The notes: a model not told the origin generated them from the sequence alone. A DNA stretch of 64,000 nt from Todiramphus chloris collaris (GCA_025345505.1 JANVCC010000120.1:7344053-7408052); one strand, 5' to 3'; counted from the stretch's first letter, positions 11,770-23,060 are shown. Numbers and translations are program-made.

Positions 11770-11935
11770 TGCTGGAGAAGCGATCGCTTCACAGGCAGCC
11801 TTGTGAGGTACAAAAATAATGTCATTGCATCTCTCATTATCCACTTCATCAATCTCAAACTGTCGCCTAATGACACTCACCCACTCCTCCTCCTCCTCCT
11901 CCCCGGCAAAGTTAAATAACAAACAGCCGCTGTCA
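11770..11935. promoter_or_regulatory. Candidate conserved element, open in several frames
   Basis: An AT-rich stretch with CATTATCCACTTCATCAATC and CTAATGACAC words, bounded on the right by a (CTC)n tract (11884-11902). On minus it can be read as an ordinary-looking peptide containing RRQFEIDEVDNERCNDIIF. The plus frame is also open and no acceptor/donor pair fits well, so a regulatory element is the better reading. Confidence 0.3.
11884..11902. repeat. (CTC)n simple repeat
   Basis: A short trinucleotide tract encoding a Glu run on the minus strand. Confidence 0.85.
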
Positions 11936-12689
11936 CCCCGAGAGCCCCGGTTCTGCTGAGCTCTGTGCCCTGGGGAGACACAGGCTATCAGGAACGGCCT
12001 CTGGAGCCGGTGGGCCATGGTTCCCAGCCCCACAGACAGGTCCTGGCTCAGATTCTGGGGGTTGGGGGGTCAGTTCCCAGAGTGGGGAGGGGACGAGGCT
12101 GGTGCAGGGTGCGGGCAGACGGGCCATGGTGATCCTGGCAGGAGAGGATGCGGAGCTGGTGCAGCCCCAGTTGCTGGGGGAGCAAATCACATCTTCTCGT
12201 ACCCATGAGAGGCCAACCTGGCATTTGAGGATAAAAGTGGTGCCTGGCCTTGATCTGAGGCCACCAGCATGAATTTTATCAGCACAAACCCAACGCGCAG
12301 TGGGTTTCCAGGCTCAGGAAAGGCTCAGAACTGCCCAGCAGTCGGGATTTGTGCTCTGATGGCGACTTCGGTCTGTGCTGAAGGCTCTGCGTGCTGATGG
12401 ACCTGCTCATCCATCACAGGGAGATCCACAGCAGCTTCTGTCCATCTTGGCAAGAGTTTTCCTACCTGGCACTTTGTCTGGCTCGTCCATGGAGACCGAG
12501 AGCTCCTGGGAGGGGTGACGGTCCCTGGCTGGGGGGTTGTACAGCACTTCACAGACCGGCGTTGTCTCCATTGGCACCTCAAAGCTGGAAGGGATTTGTC
12601 CCACACCCTGATGGATCTTTCACAAACACCTACACCCAAATTGTCACTCGCACAGCTCAGCACAGGGAGGGGAGAGTGAGGGATGTCGA
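11936..12689. other. GC-rich spacer
   Basis: Unique GC-rich DNA with a G-run cluster near 12058-12095 (GGGGGTTGGGGGG, then GTGGGGAGGGG). Overlapping frames only, no gene seen. Confidence 0.4.
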
Positions 12690-13030
12690 AGATGGAAGTC
12701 CCACAGTATGATGTGTTTGCTCAGTGGAAGGAAGTAAGTCATTCTCTAACTCAGGAGACAGTCATGAAGGTCATAGCATTGAGAACAGAAATAAATCGTC
12801 ACATATTTTATCGTTTCCCGTACCTTGTTTATATTACTACTACCTGTGTGGTATGGCCTGTTAGTACTGAGTGCCTAATCTCTCGGCGCTTCGTTATTTC
12901 ACTAGATTTACATGGCTGACAATAAAAATAATTACTTTAAAGTAAGCAGCCAATCATTAAATCTCTGGATACTAATAATGAAGAATTAACTGAGCATTAA
13001 TGTGACTGTGACGTGGCGTTAGTGTGGGCA
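12690..13030. promoter_or_regulatory. Candidate conserved non-coding element
   Basis: An AT-rich island with TAATTA at 12929-12934, CCAATCATTAAATC, ATACTAATAATGAAG and GAGCATTAATGTG words in under 120 bp. The dense homeodomain-like content and low CpG suggest an enhancer-type element. No function was tested. Confidence 0.45.
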
Positions 13031-13379
13031 GAGAAGTGCACTGTAAGTCACTAAAGAGCGAACAGGGGTTCGGTGCAGAGGCTGTGCCTGGAGGAAACAG
13101 CTCTGCGTTACTGCATCTGGAAAATGGGAACACTTCAGAAGCAACTGAGAGACGTTCAGTGCGAAGGACAGTAGGTGTTTCCCAGAGCCCCAAAAGCCAA
13201 CGCTCTGCGATTTCTGACACGTTCCTGCACGGATCCTCTTTGTCCTGGCTGACCCCAGGAGCTGGTGTGAAAGGGAACTGTCTGGAGGAGAAATTGCTTC
13301 TGTGCATCGCCTGGACCTGGATATTTGCACCCTGGAAACTGCCTGCGGAGCGGGAGCAGCTCTCTGCTTTTTGCAGGCG
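13031..13379. other. Non-coding spacer
   Basis: Overlapping frames on both strands (132 codons plus, 111 minus), none with a domain. Confidence 0.4.
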
Positions 13380-13415
13380 AATAATCCTGTATTTTCATCA
13401 TAATGAAACGCTCAC

Positions 13416-13540
13416 CTCTTGATTCTGTCCCTAATGTCGTCCCCCGTCATCATGTACTGCTCATTGTACTGGAGCATAATCAAAATTTCAAAGGGCTTGG
13501 ATGAAGCTGATCGAAGATGGATGGGGAATGTTTTTCTCCC
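13416..13540 (-). other. Candidate internal coding exon, unrecognised
   Basis: On the minus strand a 125-bp stretch lies between an acceptor-like CTATTGTCAG (ending at 13541) and a donor AAGAG/GTGAGC (GT at 13415-13414). It reads as 41 codons plus two bases with no stop, entering in phase 0 and leaving in phase 2. The peptide has balanced composition and an amphipathic core containing PFEILIMLQYNEQYM followed by TGDDIRDRIK, unlike the Pro/Ser-rich translations elsewhere. It faintly recalls the hydrophobic 'LLQYN' helix of cullin winged-helix regions, but I cannot assign a family. Against it: the pyrimidine tract is weak, the frame stays open upstream (to 13732), and the whole 13380-13690 block looks like a conserved non-coding island. 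Confidence 0.2.
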
Positions 13541-13695
13541 CTGACAATAGGCGTTGTTAAGGCTTTTGTGTGCAGCTCCTCGGCTTCTGAGAAATGAGCG
13601 TGTAATCTCCATCCTTACATGCAAAGGAAATAGAAAATCCATACAGGCCATTTTGAACCCTATAGATTTCAAAAGGTTTATTCCCCTAGGGGTGC
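13541..13695. promoter_or_regulatory. AT-richer island adjoining the exon candidate
   Basis: CpG-poor sequence with GAGCGTGTAATCTCC and CCTATAGATTTCAAAAGG words, continuous in texture with 13416-13540. Together they may be one conserved non-coding element. Confidence 0.3.
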
Positions 13696-13925
13696 TGAGT
13701 GTAATGCTCGTCCCCCATTGAAAGCCGGGCACGCCGAGGGTTCCTGCGCGGCAGGGAGGAGGATGCTGGCTGATGGGGCTGGTTTGGGCTGGCAGGGGCA
13801 GAGGGGAGCAGGGAAGCTGCGTGGAGAGCGGCTCTGTCCCTGGAGCAACTGGCTGCCAGGCTCCGAGAATCTAACAGGTCTCCTGCCCTTAAGCATTCTG
13901 CCGGCTCCAAAGCTTTAGGAGTGCT
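13696..13925. other. GC-rich spacer
   Basis: GC-rich sequence open on both strands, with no domain or repeat. Confidence 0.4.
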
Positions 13926-14620
13926 CCAAAATCCTTTGAAATGATCCTTTGATTTCAGCGGCCTTTCTTGAGCTTCTTTCTTACCTCCGGAGCCTGTCAA
14001 AACTTCCAACACATGTGTCCTTGGGAAGATGTAATTCTTAGAAGGAAGTGCTAAGTAGCAGCGTTTCCCTGGCCACTTTAGGTAACAGGTAAATTATTCT
14101 GGATGAGAGTATAGGTCTGCATTTCAGTAAAATGCTAAAAGCTGAGGGAGCGAAAGAAAATCTTCATCAGCTTCATCATTATGATAGGATGATTTAATAC
14201 AAATTAGAAAATAAAGGATCAATTCTGAAGACTTTTCTAACGCTTTAGATAAGTAGCATAGAGTTTTCTTTCTGTTCTGTTTATATTTAGATCAACCTCG
14301 TGCAGCAGAGGTAAAATCATTTTGCTTAATTTTAGAAGCCCTTTAATTTCTTCATTACTTTACTAGCATTTCTCACCAGCTCCATGGCCTTCAAACCCAA
14401 GACAGTTGACTAAAGGCAAATTAGAGCCCGTGCTTCTTTTGTCTGTTTTAATGAGTGGCTGCCATTACCCTTGAGATGCTTCCAGGACTGTGAGCTCTTA
14501 AATGCCTGTTTCCAATAAGAAAGATATAATTTTAGTTTTTAATGTTTAATTACATAGTAGCCCCTCTGCAGATCCTCTCAGCTTCCTTCCCCTTGATTTG
14601 ATGCTCTAAAATAGCGAGGC
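13926..14620. promoter_or_regulatory. Long AT-rich block, candidate conserved element(s)
   Basis: About 700 bp of AT-rich, CpG-poor DNA with GATTTAATACAAATTAG near 14190, TTTGCTTAATTTTAG near 14320 and TTTAATGTTTAATTACATAG near 14540. No open frame of note. It probably holds one or more conserved elements, judged by composition only. Confidence 0.4.
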
Positions 14621-14880
14621 CGGGGGCGAGGCCGGCTCTTGTCCCCGCAGACCGTCCGCCGCTGTGCCCGGGAAGGGTCCGTGGGAGGACCATGGGCAGA
14701 TTTGTCCATGCCACGGGCTCCCAGGCCAGTGGCTCCCAGGGTTTTATTCTATCTTGGGCTTTTCAATTTCCCAAACTCACAGTATTTTCTCTCCCCATCT
14801 CTGGTCCTGACTGCGCGACAAAACCCTGGCCAACTGAGCTGCGGGCTCGCGTGGCTTTCACAAGGCAAATAATCCACGCT
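14621..14880. other. GC-rich spacer
   Basis: Short GC-rich gap between two AT-rich blocks. The 77- and 66-codon plus frames have no domain. Confidence 0.4.
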
Positions 14881-15180
14881 CAGACATGTTGACAAGAAGC
14901 AATTTTAATGCTTAAGAAGGTGTGTTTTTTAACAGTTGTTTTGAAAACAATACTGCTTTGCGTTGGCAACCTTCAGATCACTCCTGGGTACACGCGTTTG
15001 CCACTGGTTGATTGATTGATTTCAGCAATTTGACTACTGCAGCAAACCCAGGACACTCACGTTCTATTCCTTGCGTGTTTGAGGCCTGAAAAAAGCAGCT
15101 CCAACTTTAAAAATATTTTCAGACATTCCCTCACGACCAAAGAAATATTCTAAATCAAAATAATGAGGTTTCTACAAGTG
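14881..15180. promoter_or_regulatory. Candidate conserved non-coding element
   Basis: An AT-rich island with a triple GATT word (TTGATTGATTGATTTCAGC) near 15007-15026 and CAATTTTAATGC near 14899. It lies between GC-rich blocks. Confidence 0.35.
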
Positions 15181-16600
15181 GGTTCCCTTTCCTGTGCCTT
15201 CAGTGAGAAGCAATCGAGATGTTGCCAGTGGCCGTGCTGCTCTTCCCTCAGCACCCAGCATCCCTCTCGCTGCATTCGTCGCCAGACTTTCGGCTGAAGA
15301 CCAACGATGAAGTAAGGCCCGGGCTGCTCCCCTGCCAGCGCCGGGCGGCTCCGGGGCCACGGCTGGTGCAGGGACGTGAGCGGGATGCTCTGGAGCAAAC
15401 CGAGTGTCTTCCCACCAACAGCAGTGAGCTGTTAGCAGGAGCAGATCCTGGAAACCCTCGGTGCTCTGACCTTCCTCTTCCAGCTGCAAGAGCATTTTAA
15501 TGTCTGCAGAAGTACAGTCCTTGGAAAGCACTTATTTCGCCGGTTGTAACAACAGTCGTTGGGAAAGGAGAGAGGGAGAAACGCCTCCGGTGCTGGTGAG
15601 CCACGCCAGGTAATTGCTGTTGGGTCCAAAGCTGGTCAAAAGGACTCCAGATTTCCCCCTGCGTTTCAAGGGACCAGACACATCAGCCCAGGCACCCCAG
15701 GCTCGCAGAAGCTGCAGTTGGCACCACCCGAGAACCCCGCTGACAATGGAGACGGTGTTCTCTTGTTCCAGGGAAAAGTTGTTGCTGCTCCTTCTGGGGA
15801 GAAACAGGCAACTGGAAGAAAGGACGGAGGGTTTCTGCGGAGAGGAAAGTCAGACTAGTCAGCCTTCAGAGGTTTCACACGCTGCCTTTTCTTTCCCCGC
15901 AGAAATAGCTCTTACCCAGCAAGTGGGAACGGCATCACAGAAAATAAGCTGCCCGCTACCAGTGTAAATTGGCCATTTTGCTGGCAGATGAATGTACTGT
16001 CACAGCTGAACCTCCTCGGCAGAGCTGCCCCAGCAGGAGCTCTGCGCACTTCGGGATGTCCCTGGTGTGACCACAGCCGTGGCTGCCCAGCCTGGCAGAG
16101 GGAGCGGTAGGTGTTGTGACAGCCTCGTCCCGGGGAAAACACTGCACACGGTGCACGAGGCTAAAAATAGGTAACGCTTCTCCATCTGTGCTGCTTCCAC
16201 GAGGAGCACAGAAAGCAAACGAGGCATAAACTGCTCTGGCTGCAGGTGACAGGGCTGGAGGAGGGAAGAGGAAGGAGCCAGAGCTTCTCCTGGGGGGGCC
16301 GATGCTGTTTCTCGTGCCTGGGCTGGAGGAGGGTCAAGGTGCTCAGCAGAACGCACCCACCAAGCAGAGCCAGACCATGGAAACCGTTTCAGGGGCATCA
16401 TTTCAACACATTGCCCCTGAGGTCTCCTGACTGAAGTGGGCCAGTGGCCGAGCTCTGGGCCGGCTGCACTGAAGGTCCCTGGGGTGCCTGCGCCCTCTGG
16501 GCTTTTAAAGTTGGCTCTGGACGGGGTGGATGGGGTTGGACATACAAATACCTGGAGCCCTGGGGGAAGCGGGGTAATAGATGTGATTATTTTTATGAAT
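15181..16600. other. GC-rich spacer
   Basis: A long GC-rich interval with overlapping frames, the largest 221 codons on minus (16000-16665). Translations are low-information with no domains. CpGs are moderately frequent around 15270-15380. No transposable element was recognised. Confidence 0.4.
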
Positions 16601-16900
16601 GATAGGCAGGAGCCTTGATTTCCATGGGTGAAACTATATAATATGCCAATTCCTTGCAAACCCACCTAATAAATCTGCATTCTGTATACAACGTAATTTC
16701 AACTTCATAGCTCAAATGTATGTGTTTATTCCTGGGAGTAAGCACTATTTGTAGTTTTCAGTACAATGCAGCTCATAATTTTTTCACACCTCTCAGAGCA
16801 GGTGACAGCTTGCTTGCAAAGTCTAATTCATTCTCACACCGGGCACAAAGCTGTTTCTAATGCATGCACAAATAACACATCAGAGTAAGACTGCAGGCAG
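16601..16900. promoter_or_regulatory. Candidate conserved non-coding element
   Basis: A CpG-poor AT-rich island with ACTATATAATATGCC, CCTAATAAATCTGC, CATAATTTTTTCAC and GTCTAATTCATTC words, sharply bounded by GC-rich DNA on both sides. Confidence 0.45.
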
Positions 16901-17319
16901 CAGGATCTGTCCCCGTCCCAAAAGGAAGGATGCTGCGCAGCACCGAGCCCTTCGGACAGCCCGATGCTCGCAGGTGACAACGTGAGGAGCCCTCACTCTA
17001 TAGTTTCCTCTTGGACAGAGCTCCTTTTTACTGAATTGCAGGAAACACTGTTCTGATAAGTGCTGTTTTGCGCTGAGTTAATTCTGCAGCGTTGGATGTC
17101 TACGTTAAGCTCCCCGTGCTGAGGTGCCAGTGCTGGGTGGCATTGACAGAGGCAGGGGGACAGTTCTTGGGCTCGTAGTGACCCATCCATCCCCCTGGTC
17201 CCCCTCGGCTGCTGTCACCCAGCATCTGCCCCGGCTCACTGAGGTGACAGAGGTGGCTTCTCGCTCCACCCAGGAGCCAAGGCCTGGGACCCACGATCCT
17301 CGCTGGCCGGGCTTTGAAA
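16901..17319. other. GC-rich spacer
   Basis: Overlapping short frames on both strands. No gene or repeat recognised. Confidence 0.4.
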
Positions 17320-17525
17320 CCCCTTAAGCTGTGATATTCTATGATGTGCCGCAATTGCATTTAGTCAGGGTTTAGGAGCATTTTAATGGTATCGATTGTT
17401 AATAACAAAGCTGTGGCTGCTTAATGCCGAAAGATGATTCATTGTCAGTGGGAGCAGAAAGTCCGGGGGCAAAGTATTACTTTTGACATACAGTAATTTC
17501 TTCTAGCAGGATTCTTTAAAATTGT
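17320..17525. promoter_or_regulatory. Candidate conserved element with paired SOX/HMG-like site
   Basis: An AT-rich island containing ATTGTT (17395-17400) and AACAAAG (17404-17410) as an inverted pair separated by 3 bp. GCAATTGCATTTAG lies upstream and GATGATTCATTGTC downstream. Face-to-face HMG-type motifs can bind SOX dimers. That this pair does so is inference. Confidence 0.45.
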
Positions 17526-17940
17526 TTTTTACCAGCTCTGTGTTTTGGAGGCCAACGAGCAGGGGGGTTCCTGGGAGCCCTGGGCTGCATGTGCCCGCAG
17601 CAGCAGCAGCTCCTTCAGTGATCCCAGGCTCTGTCTGGAGCCGGGGCGGCTTTACTGGGAAAACACTGTGCGGAACGTGGGCTGTCTCGGACCCGCCAGC
17701 GTGCGAGCTGGGGGAAGGGGAAGGAGAGTGGGGCGGGTTGCTCAGACCTTTGCAGTTTTAGTGGCAAAGCTGAGGAAGCAGAGTGGGGGCAGCGCTGGGG
17801 GCTGAGCGGTGAGGTCATGCCATCGGGTGCTGGGGAGGTTGTGGGGCTGCTGAGCAGGTTTCAGCTTCGGCGTGAACCTGGGACCACGCTCATAACGTAG
17901 GTGTGCGGACCTTCCGCGTCCTTCCGCGATGAGTGAGGCC
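17526..17940. other. GC-rich spacer
   Basis: Contains a short CAGCAGCAGC run near 17597 and overlapping frames on both strands. No gene seen. Confidence 0.4.
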
Positions 17941-18555
17941 TCGGGAGGACTTGTCACATAAATAATAGTAATGAAAAAATGGCACTTCCCTCATTCTGCG
18001 TTTCCTTATATATGTTCCCTTTATTGGTTAATCCTCACAGTTAACAAAATAGATGTTTCTGATCAGGTTTTAGCTTGCAGATTACTTATGTGCAATGCAA
18101 AGTGTATTAAAATGTAGTATACTTTTTAAAATTAGATTTTTTTTTTGTGATAAGCTGTTCAGCTGTAAATGCATTTCGGTCACACTGAGAAGATGAAAGA
18201 GCCTGAGCCACCGTATTACTTTAAGTGATCAGGCTTCAGGCTAAAGGCAGCTTTCTTTTTAGCTGACAAATAGAAGGAATAAATAACCTGGACACTAAAA
18301 GTTGCATTAGGCAAATAAACATTTCCAAAAGAATTATGTGTGACATTCAAGGGAAGGCAAATAAACCTTGACTTATGGAAAGCTATCAAACCTCTTGGAG
18401 AATTAAATAACGGAAAATCATTATGTAGCATTTGCAGCAGCTATTAAAGTCTCTGTTCTTTTAGGCACTACTGTAAATAAGGTGTGTTCGTAGCCCAGCA
18501 TCATCTTCATCCCATGTCTGGTCCTAGGCATAATGAGCAGTTCAGTTTCATCTGA
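17941..18555. promoter_or_regulatory. Strong candidate conserved non-coding element
   Basis: About 600 bp of AT-rich, nearly CpG-free DNA with ACATAAATAATAGTAATG near 17956, CTTTATTGGTTAATCC near 18020, TTAACAAAATAGATG near 18042 and GAATTAAATAACGG near 18400. A T10 run lies at 18137-18146. Sharp composition edges support a constrained element, but activity is unknown. Confidence 0.5.
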
Positions 18556-19389
18556 AACACCTTTTAGTTACAAGAAAGGTGGTTTCCTGTACCTCTGCCT
18601 GTGCGCTGGGAGGGACCCATCCCAGTGGGACTCCTCTCAAGCCACCCCTTGGCCACCATCGCTCTCTGCTGGCAACCCCTGGGGTAGAATACCCTGGAAA
18701 ACCATCTGCCTGATGTGCTTCCCTTGTCACACCGTTGGCAAATGCTCAGGTCAAGGCAGTGCTGAGATCACTGATAGGAAACCCAGGTGGGAAATGAGAA
18801 CAGCTGCTGCCCGTGCAGTGGGCAGCCTGGGGCACCCTGGGGCACCCAGCACCCCCTACCCTGCTCCAGGAAAACGGGACTCCCAGGGGAGCTGCCCAGG
18901 GCCAGCACCTTCTGTGCCTTGGCTGTGGGGAAAGAACAAGATGCTCACGGAAAACATCATGAAAGGAAATAGAAAAGAGTGAATATTGCAGGCAGGTGCT
19001 GCAGAGTGAACATCGCCCAGAGCTGTCCCCTCTGTCCTCTCCCTGCCACAGCCCGCGCTCAGCGTCTGGCTGCGCGGGGCTGCGAGCAAAGAGCCAGCGC
19101 TCCCCAAAGCGCGCTGGTGGGAGGGCTGAGGTCAGCAGCGAGCCTATTTCAGATGCTCTCTCTGCTTTGAGGCGCTGCAGGAGAACGCCAGGGGTAGAGC
19201 AGAACCGCGGAACGAAAGGAAGCGGCCGCTGCTCTGACTTGTCCCCGAGTGCCACCGGCTGCCACGCGCGAAAGCTCCTGAGAGCCTTCCCTGGCTGCCT
19301 GCTCCCGCTCCGCTGGGCCACTGACGCATGGCTGCTGCCTGGGAGCTATTTATTTCCCCCGTGCGTGGGGTGAAAAGGTTCCGTGCCAC
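18556..19389. other. GC-rich spacer
   Basis: Frames of 149 codons (plus) and 191 codons (minus) overlap. Translations are domain-free and Ser/Pro/Arg-rich. CpGs are moderately frequent at 19050-19350. Confidence 0.4.
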
Positions 19390-19960
19390 GAAACTTGGCT
19401 CTAGAGATTGCTTTAAATTAATCAATTAGGAAAAATGAGCTGTGTGATGTAAAATGTCCTTGCTCCATACAAGTCTTTTGAACTATTAGTTCTCTTGAGC
19501 AGATTAATTATGAGCGTACAGAGCTAATGCCCTTTTAATAGAATCAGTTATTCAGTTTTAAGGAGTCCCGGGTACTGAGCATGCTGGCATTACATATTCA
19601 TTGTGCAAGTTCCAGATCAAACAAGAGAGGATAAAGCTGATCAAGGAAGGGCTCTTTATTCTCTGAGAGCTGAGCTACACGTGCTGATCTGATGCAAGTC
19701 ACAGGCTCAGGGCTGCTTTAATTGTCTCCTCTGTATGTGATTCTAGAAACCAGCTTTTAACCTGCAGTAAAAAGGGTTGTTTACAAAGTGCATACATTTG
19801 CATGTCATCCGGCTCTCCTTGTCTTAATGAAACTTGGAGATGAGCACTTGGCTTCTTGTAGATGCCAGCTTGCAGACAAATTCTTCCGTGGATCCTGCAC
19901 AGCTTTCCCTTTCTCTGCCTTCTCATGCTGACTTGGACTCATCCATATTTACCGTCTGTG
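19390..19960. promoter_or_regulatory. Candidate conserved non-coding element with octamer
   Basis: An AT-rich island with AAATTAATCAATTAGG near 19415-19430, TAATTA at 19505-19510 and a POU octamer ATTTGCAT at 19796-19803. CpGs are few. A 75-codon minus frame crosses the right half but shows no domain. Confidence 0.45.
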
Positions 19961-20029
19961 TTTTCAGGTGCCCATTTCAAGGTAGCAAAGGCCTGAGATC
20001 ACACAGCTCCCACCAGCCTCTTTAGCAGC

Positions 20030-20900
20030 TGGGACAGTTATGGACGTGATGTGGGGATGCTCCAAAATTAGAAGCACCAAGAGCAAATCCAGTTAGCAGC
20101 AAAATGCAAATGGCAAGTTGAAGGAAACCATCTCTGAAATAATTCTGATAGGGAAGAAGATGATCTTTCCAGAATAGCTGAAGTCCTTCTAGGACACTTT
20201 CAGAAAAGCATCATTTGGGCAAAAAGGACTTTATTAGCTGGAGTGGTAACGTGAGAGGGAAGGAAGGGCCATTAGCTTAGGATTCTGATTAAAGTACCAC
20301 CTTCCTTGAGTGGATTCAACCCAGAAAGCTAGCCTGCAGTCTGGCCCAAAACTCAGCCTCCCTAGCGAGACACTACAGATTTTTTTTGCAGGCCAGTCTT
20401 CTCAGACTTATCAATTATGGATCTAGCTGGTAGCACAGCTTTCTCTATACGGCAGCCAGATCCATCTCCAATGTTATTCTTTTTCCATGGTAGAAACAAA
20501 ACATTTGCTAAACTGAAGAACATTCATTAGCACATGATGGAAATGACCCAGTATTTTGGTTTCCCACTTGCCTAATTAGTTTTTGCAGATTAGCAAGTAG
20601 AACAGCTGAACAATCAATTGGACATATTAATCAGGCCTATTTTGGAAGCTTTAAATAGAGAATATGTTTCGCCTCTTCTTTCATTTCGGATATAATGGCT
20701 CATAAATGGACACACACAACATAAATTACATCCTTTAACAAGATGAGAGGAGAAAATGGTGAAGTCTAAATAAGGAAAGCTGGAGCATTTATTGGCAACT
20801 CATCGGGCTCCAGCTTCTCAAGCTTGTGTGTGAGGCATGTGGAGCTTCAGCCTCATCGCTCAACTCAGCACAAGCATCTCCCCGAGTCCATCCTCCTCTT
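20030..20900. promoter_or_regulatory. Longest AT-rich island, strong candidate conserved element
   Basis: About 850 bp almost free of CpG, with no long open frame. Words include GGACTTTATTAGC, GCCATTAGCTTAGG, GCCTAATTAGTTTTTGC near 20570, GAACAATCAATTGG near 20608, ATATTAATCAGG near 20624 and GGATATAATGGC near 20690. It is the largest uninterrupted block of its kind in the window. Deep conservation is expected by analogy with vertebrate enhancers but not demonstrated. Confidence 0.5.
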
Positions 20901-21390
20901 TCCCCCTAGGACCTGCCAGCGACAGCAGAAACATCCAGGCCTGCCTCTCTAGGATGAAGTACCTCAAGCTCTGCAGAGGAAGGGATTTCTGGCAGGGGGA
21001 TCTCAGCTAGATCTGCTCCCACCTCCTCCTGTGGAGGCTGGGGAACAGGCAGGCATGGGGACATTCCTCTGATGCACTTAGAAAAACCATCAGTATCTTA
21101 GCCAGGTTCATTGGCAGCTGCAAGTGGGGAGGAGGAGGAGGTTTGGGAAAGTTTGTTCTGCGTGTGGCCATGACACCAGCAGAGTCTTCTCGAACTGGCA
21201 GGCAGGAGAGCAGGATGACCTGATGATCATTGTGCAACTCAAAGTTAAACTTAAGAGCGAGGTCCTTGACTTAGGTGGGAGGGAGGAGAAGCAGTCTGTG
21301 GCTGTGTGCCCGCAGTGGCCGGGAGAGCTCTGGCAATCAAAGCAGCAAGGTCAGATGAGAGAGATCTTTTGTAGCTGAAAACCTCTTATA
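20901..21390. other. Mixed spacer
   Basis: Unique sequence of intermediate composition with a GGGGAGGAGGAGGAGG purine tract near 21126. No gene or repeat family recognised. Confidence 0.4.
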
Positions 21391-21720
21391 TCTGATCCTG
21401 AACACTGCAGCTTACTAATATCCGAGCAGTGATGCTATATGTAGGTGTGAGGCAGACATATAGGTACATTTGATACATTATTCCTATTTGCAAAGGTTCA
21501 ATAAAAAAATGTGTGGGTTGTTGCAAATTATTTCTACCATCCTTCTTGCAATGAAGTTAACAGCTGACTGCGTTCAAATGCATCAGTTGTATAAATTCAT
21601 AGGGCATTTTCATGTTTCAATCTAGTTATGTATTTCTAGTTGACCAAACATGTTCAAATTACCATTAACTGCAATCCTATCACTTGGTTCACTGAGCAGA
21701 AAGGCAATATCTGTGGTTTA
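21391..21720. other. AT-rich block, possible conserved element
   Basis: AT-rich and CpG-poor, with GATACATTATTCC near 21471, GCAAATTATTTC near 21523 and GTATTTCTAGTTGACC near 21629. Confidence 0.35.
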
Positions 21721-22200
21721 ACCATTGCAGAGCTGAAGCTGGAGGCAGAGGCAGTGGGGGAAGGAGGGAGGGGGAGCACAGGTCTGAGCTTTCTCCTGCA
21801 CGGTGCCATCGCCTTTTGAGACCCGTGCTCACCGGGGCCATGCCGCCTTGTCTTGTGGCAGTGGACACCTGCGGCACGGCTCACAGCTCGTCCCCTCTCC
21901 TGGCCCCACCAGGACTTTGCTCCTACTCCACCCAGCTTGCAGCAGGTTTCATCTCTCGGTCCCTGGACAGGCAGGGGAGATCCCCTGGCAGCCTCTACCA
22001 CCCGGGCTGCACCCCAGCCCCATCTCCCACGGGGCTCCGGCCATCACTCCCCTCCCAGCGTGGTCGTGGCGGCTCTGCTGGCTTCTTTCTTCCCTTTCTC
22101 AGCCAGGAAGCTGCTCACAAGCCACACACGAAAGCACATCAACGTTTGCCCCGGCTGCCGTGACGCAGATCTGGCTTTGCAAATGCTGCTTGGGTGTAAA
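21721..22200. other. GC-rich spacer
   Basis: All three plus frames are partly open (115-137 codons) and a minus frame overlaps, which is a sign of composition rather than coding. No gene called. Confidence 0.45.
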
Positions 22201-23060
22201 CGTACAAATGGGCTAGAAAACAGCTTTTCCTGAAGAGATTAACATAATCGGCAGTAAGCCCTAGAAGCCAATTAAGAAGAGAATGAGGATCTGTAAGCCA
22301 AGGCCTGGTAGATGGGAGGCTGGGAAAAAGGCATCAAAGGCAGGGGGGTGTCTCTCGTGCCGCTGGCCCCGGGTGGGGTGGGAGCCGTGTCCAGCCCCAA
22401 GTGATGCAGGGATGCCCCAAGTGATGCAGGGACACCCCTGCATCCCTTTCCCGGCTGTGGCTGATCCCTCCCTGGCTGGCAAAGGGCTGTAAATGGTTTT
22501 ATGAGCTGCCTCTTTTCCCAGCGTCCTTCCGAGGGGTCCCACCATGCTGCCGGGCACTCGGTGAATTATTTAACGTGCCACTTAGGTTTTTAAAGCTGCT
22601 GCATCTCGCACTAGCAGAGCTTAAACGAGCCTCTCCTGTGGATAAATAAATGCCTCTGCAGAGCCAGATCTGAGCGTCCAACCTGCCTGTGCCTCCCAGA
22701 AAGTGGTTTCTTCTCTCTACACTTGTTTAACCCTCACCCTCTGCCATCCTGCCACAGATGTTTTATGCACTTGTACATCTGTGCCCCTCAGGTCGGCGGT
22801 GTGTGTGGGGCTCCTCGCTGAGAGCATCCCTCGCTGGGGTGACCCGGTGGCAGGACCTCGCATTTAGGGGTGGGTGACGGTGCAGGAGCAGCAGCATTGC
22901 CTCCTCCCGTGCTCCCAGCAGCACCAGCCCCGACCCCGCACGTGGCACGCGGGGCATGCTGCACGTTGGCAGAGGTGGAGGAGGTGCGGTTGGAGCAGCC
23001 CCTGCTGCAGCCAGCCCAGCCTGGAGCACGGAAGAGATGATTCTGGCTCTTTCTAAGCCC
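22201..23060. other. Mixed to GC-rich spacer
   Basis: Includes a 20-bp direct duplication (22394-22433), a short AT-richer patch near 22555-22640, then a GC-rich stretch. No gene was recognised. Confidence 0.4.
22394..22433. repeat. 20-bp tandem duplication, two copies
   Basis: The word CCCCAAGTGATGCAGGGA starts at 22395 and again at 22415. Confidence 0.9.

Noticed and set aside
11653..12033. Minus frame containing a Glu run and an ordinary-looking peptide, considered as an exon
   Set aside because: The Glu run is a CTC simple repeat, no fitting acceptor/donor pair was found, and the plus strand is open too. A conserved regulatory element fits better.
17330..17345. ATTCTATGATG resembling a CR1 terminus
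   Set aside because: Upstream sequence shows none of the CR1 3' region.
20392..20489. Splice-bounded 98-bp open stretch on plus
   Set aside because: The acceptor is good but the 32-residue peptide is unrecognisable and sits in the middle of an island that looks regulatory. Kept only as an RNA-exon possibility.
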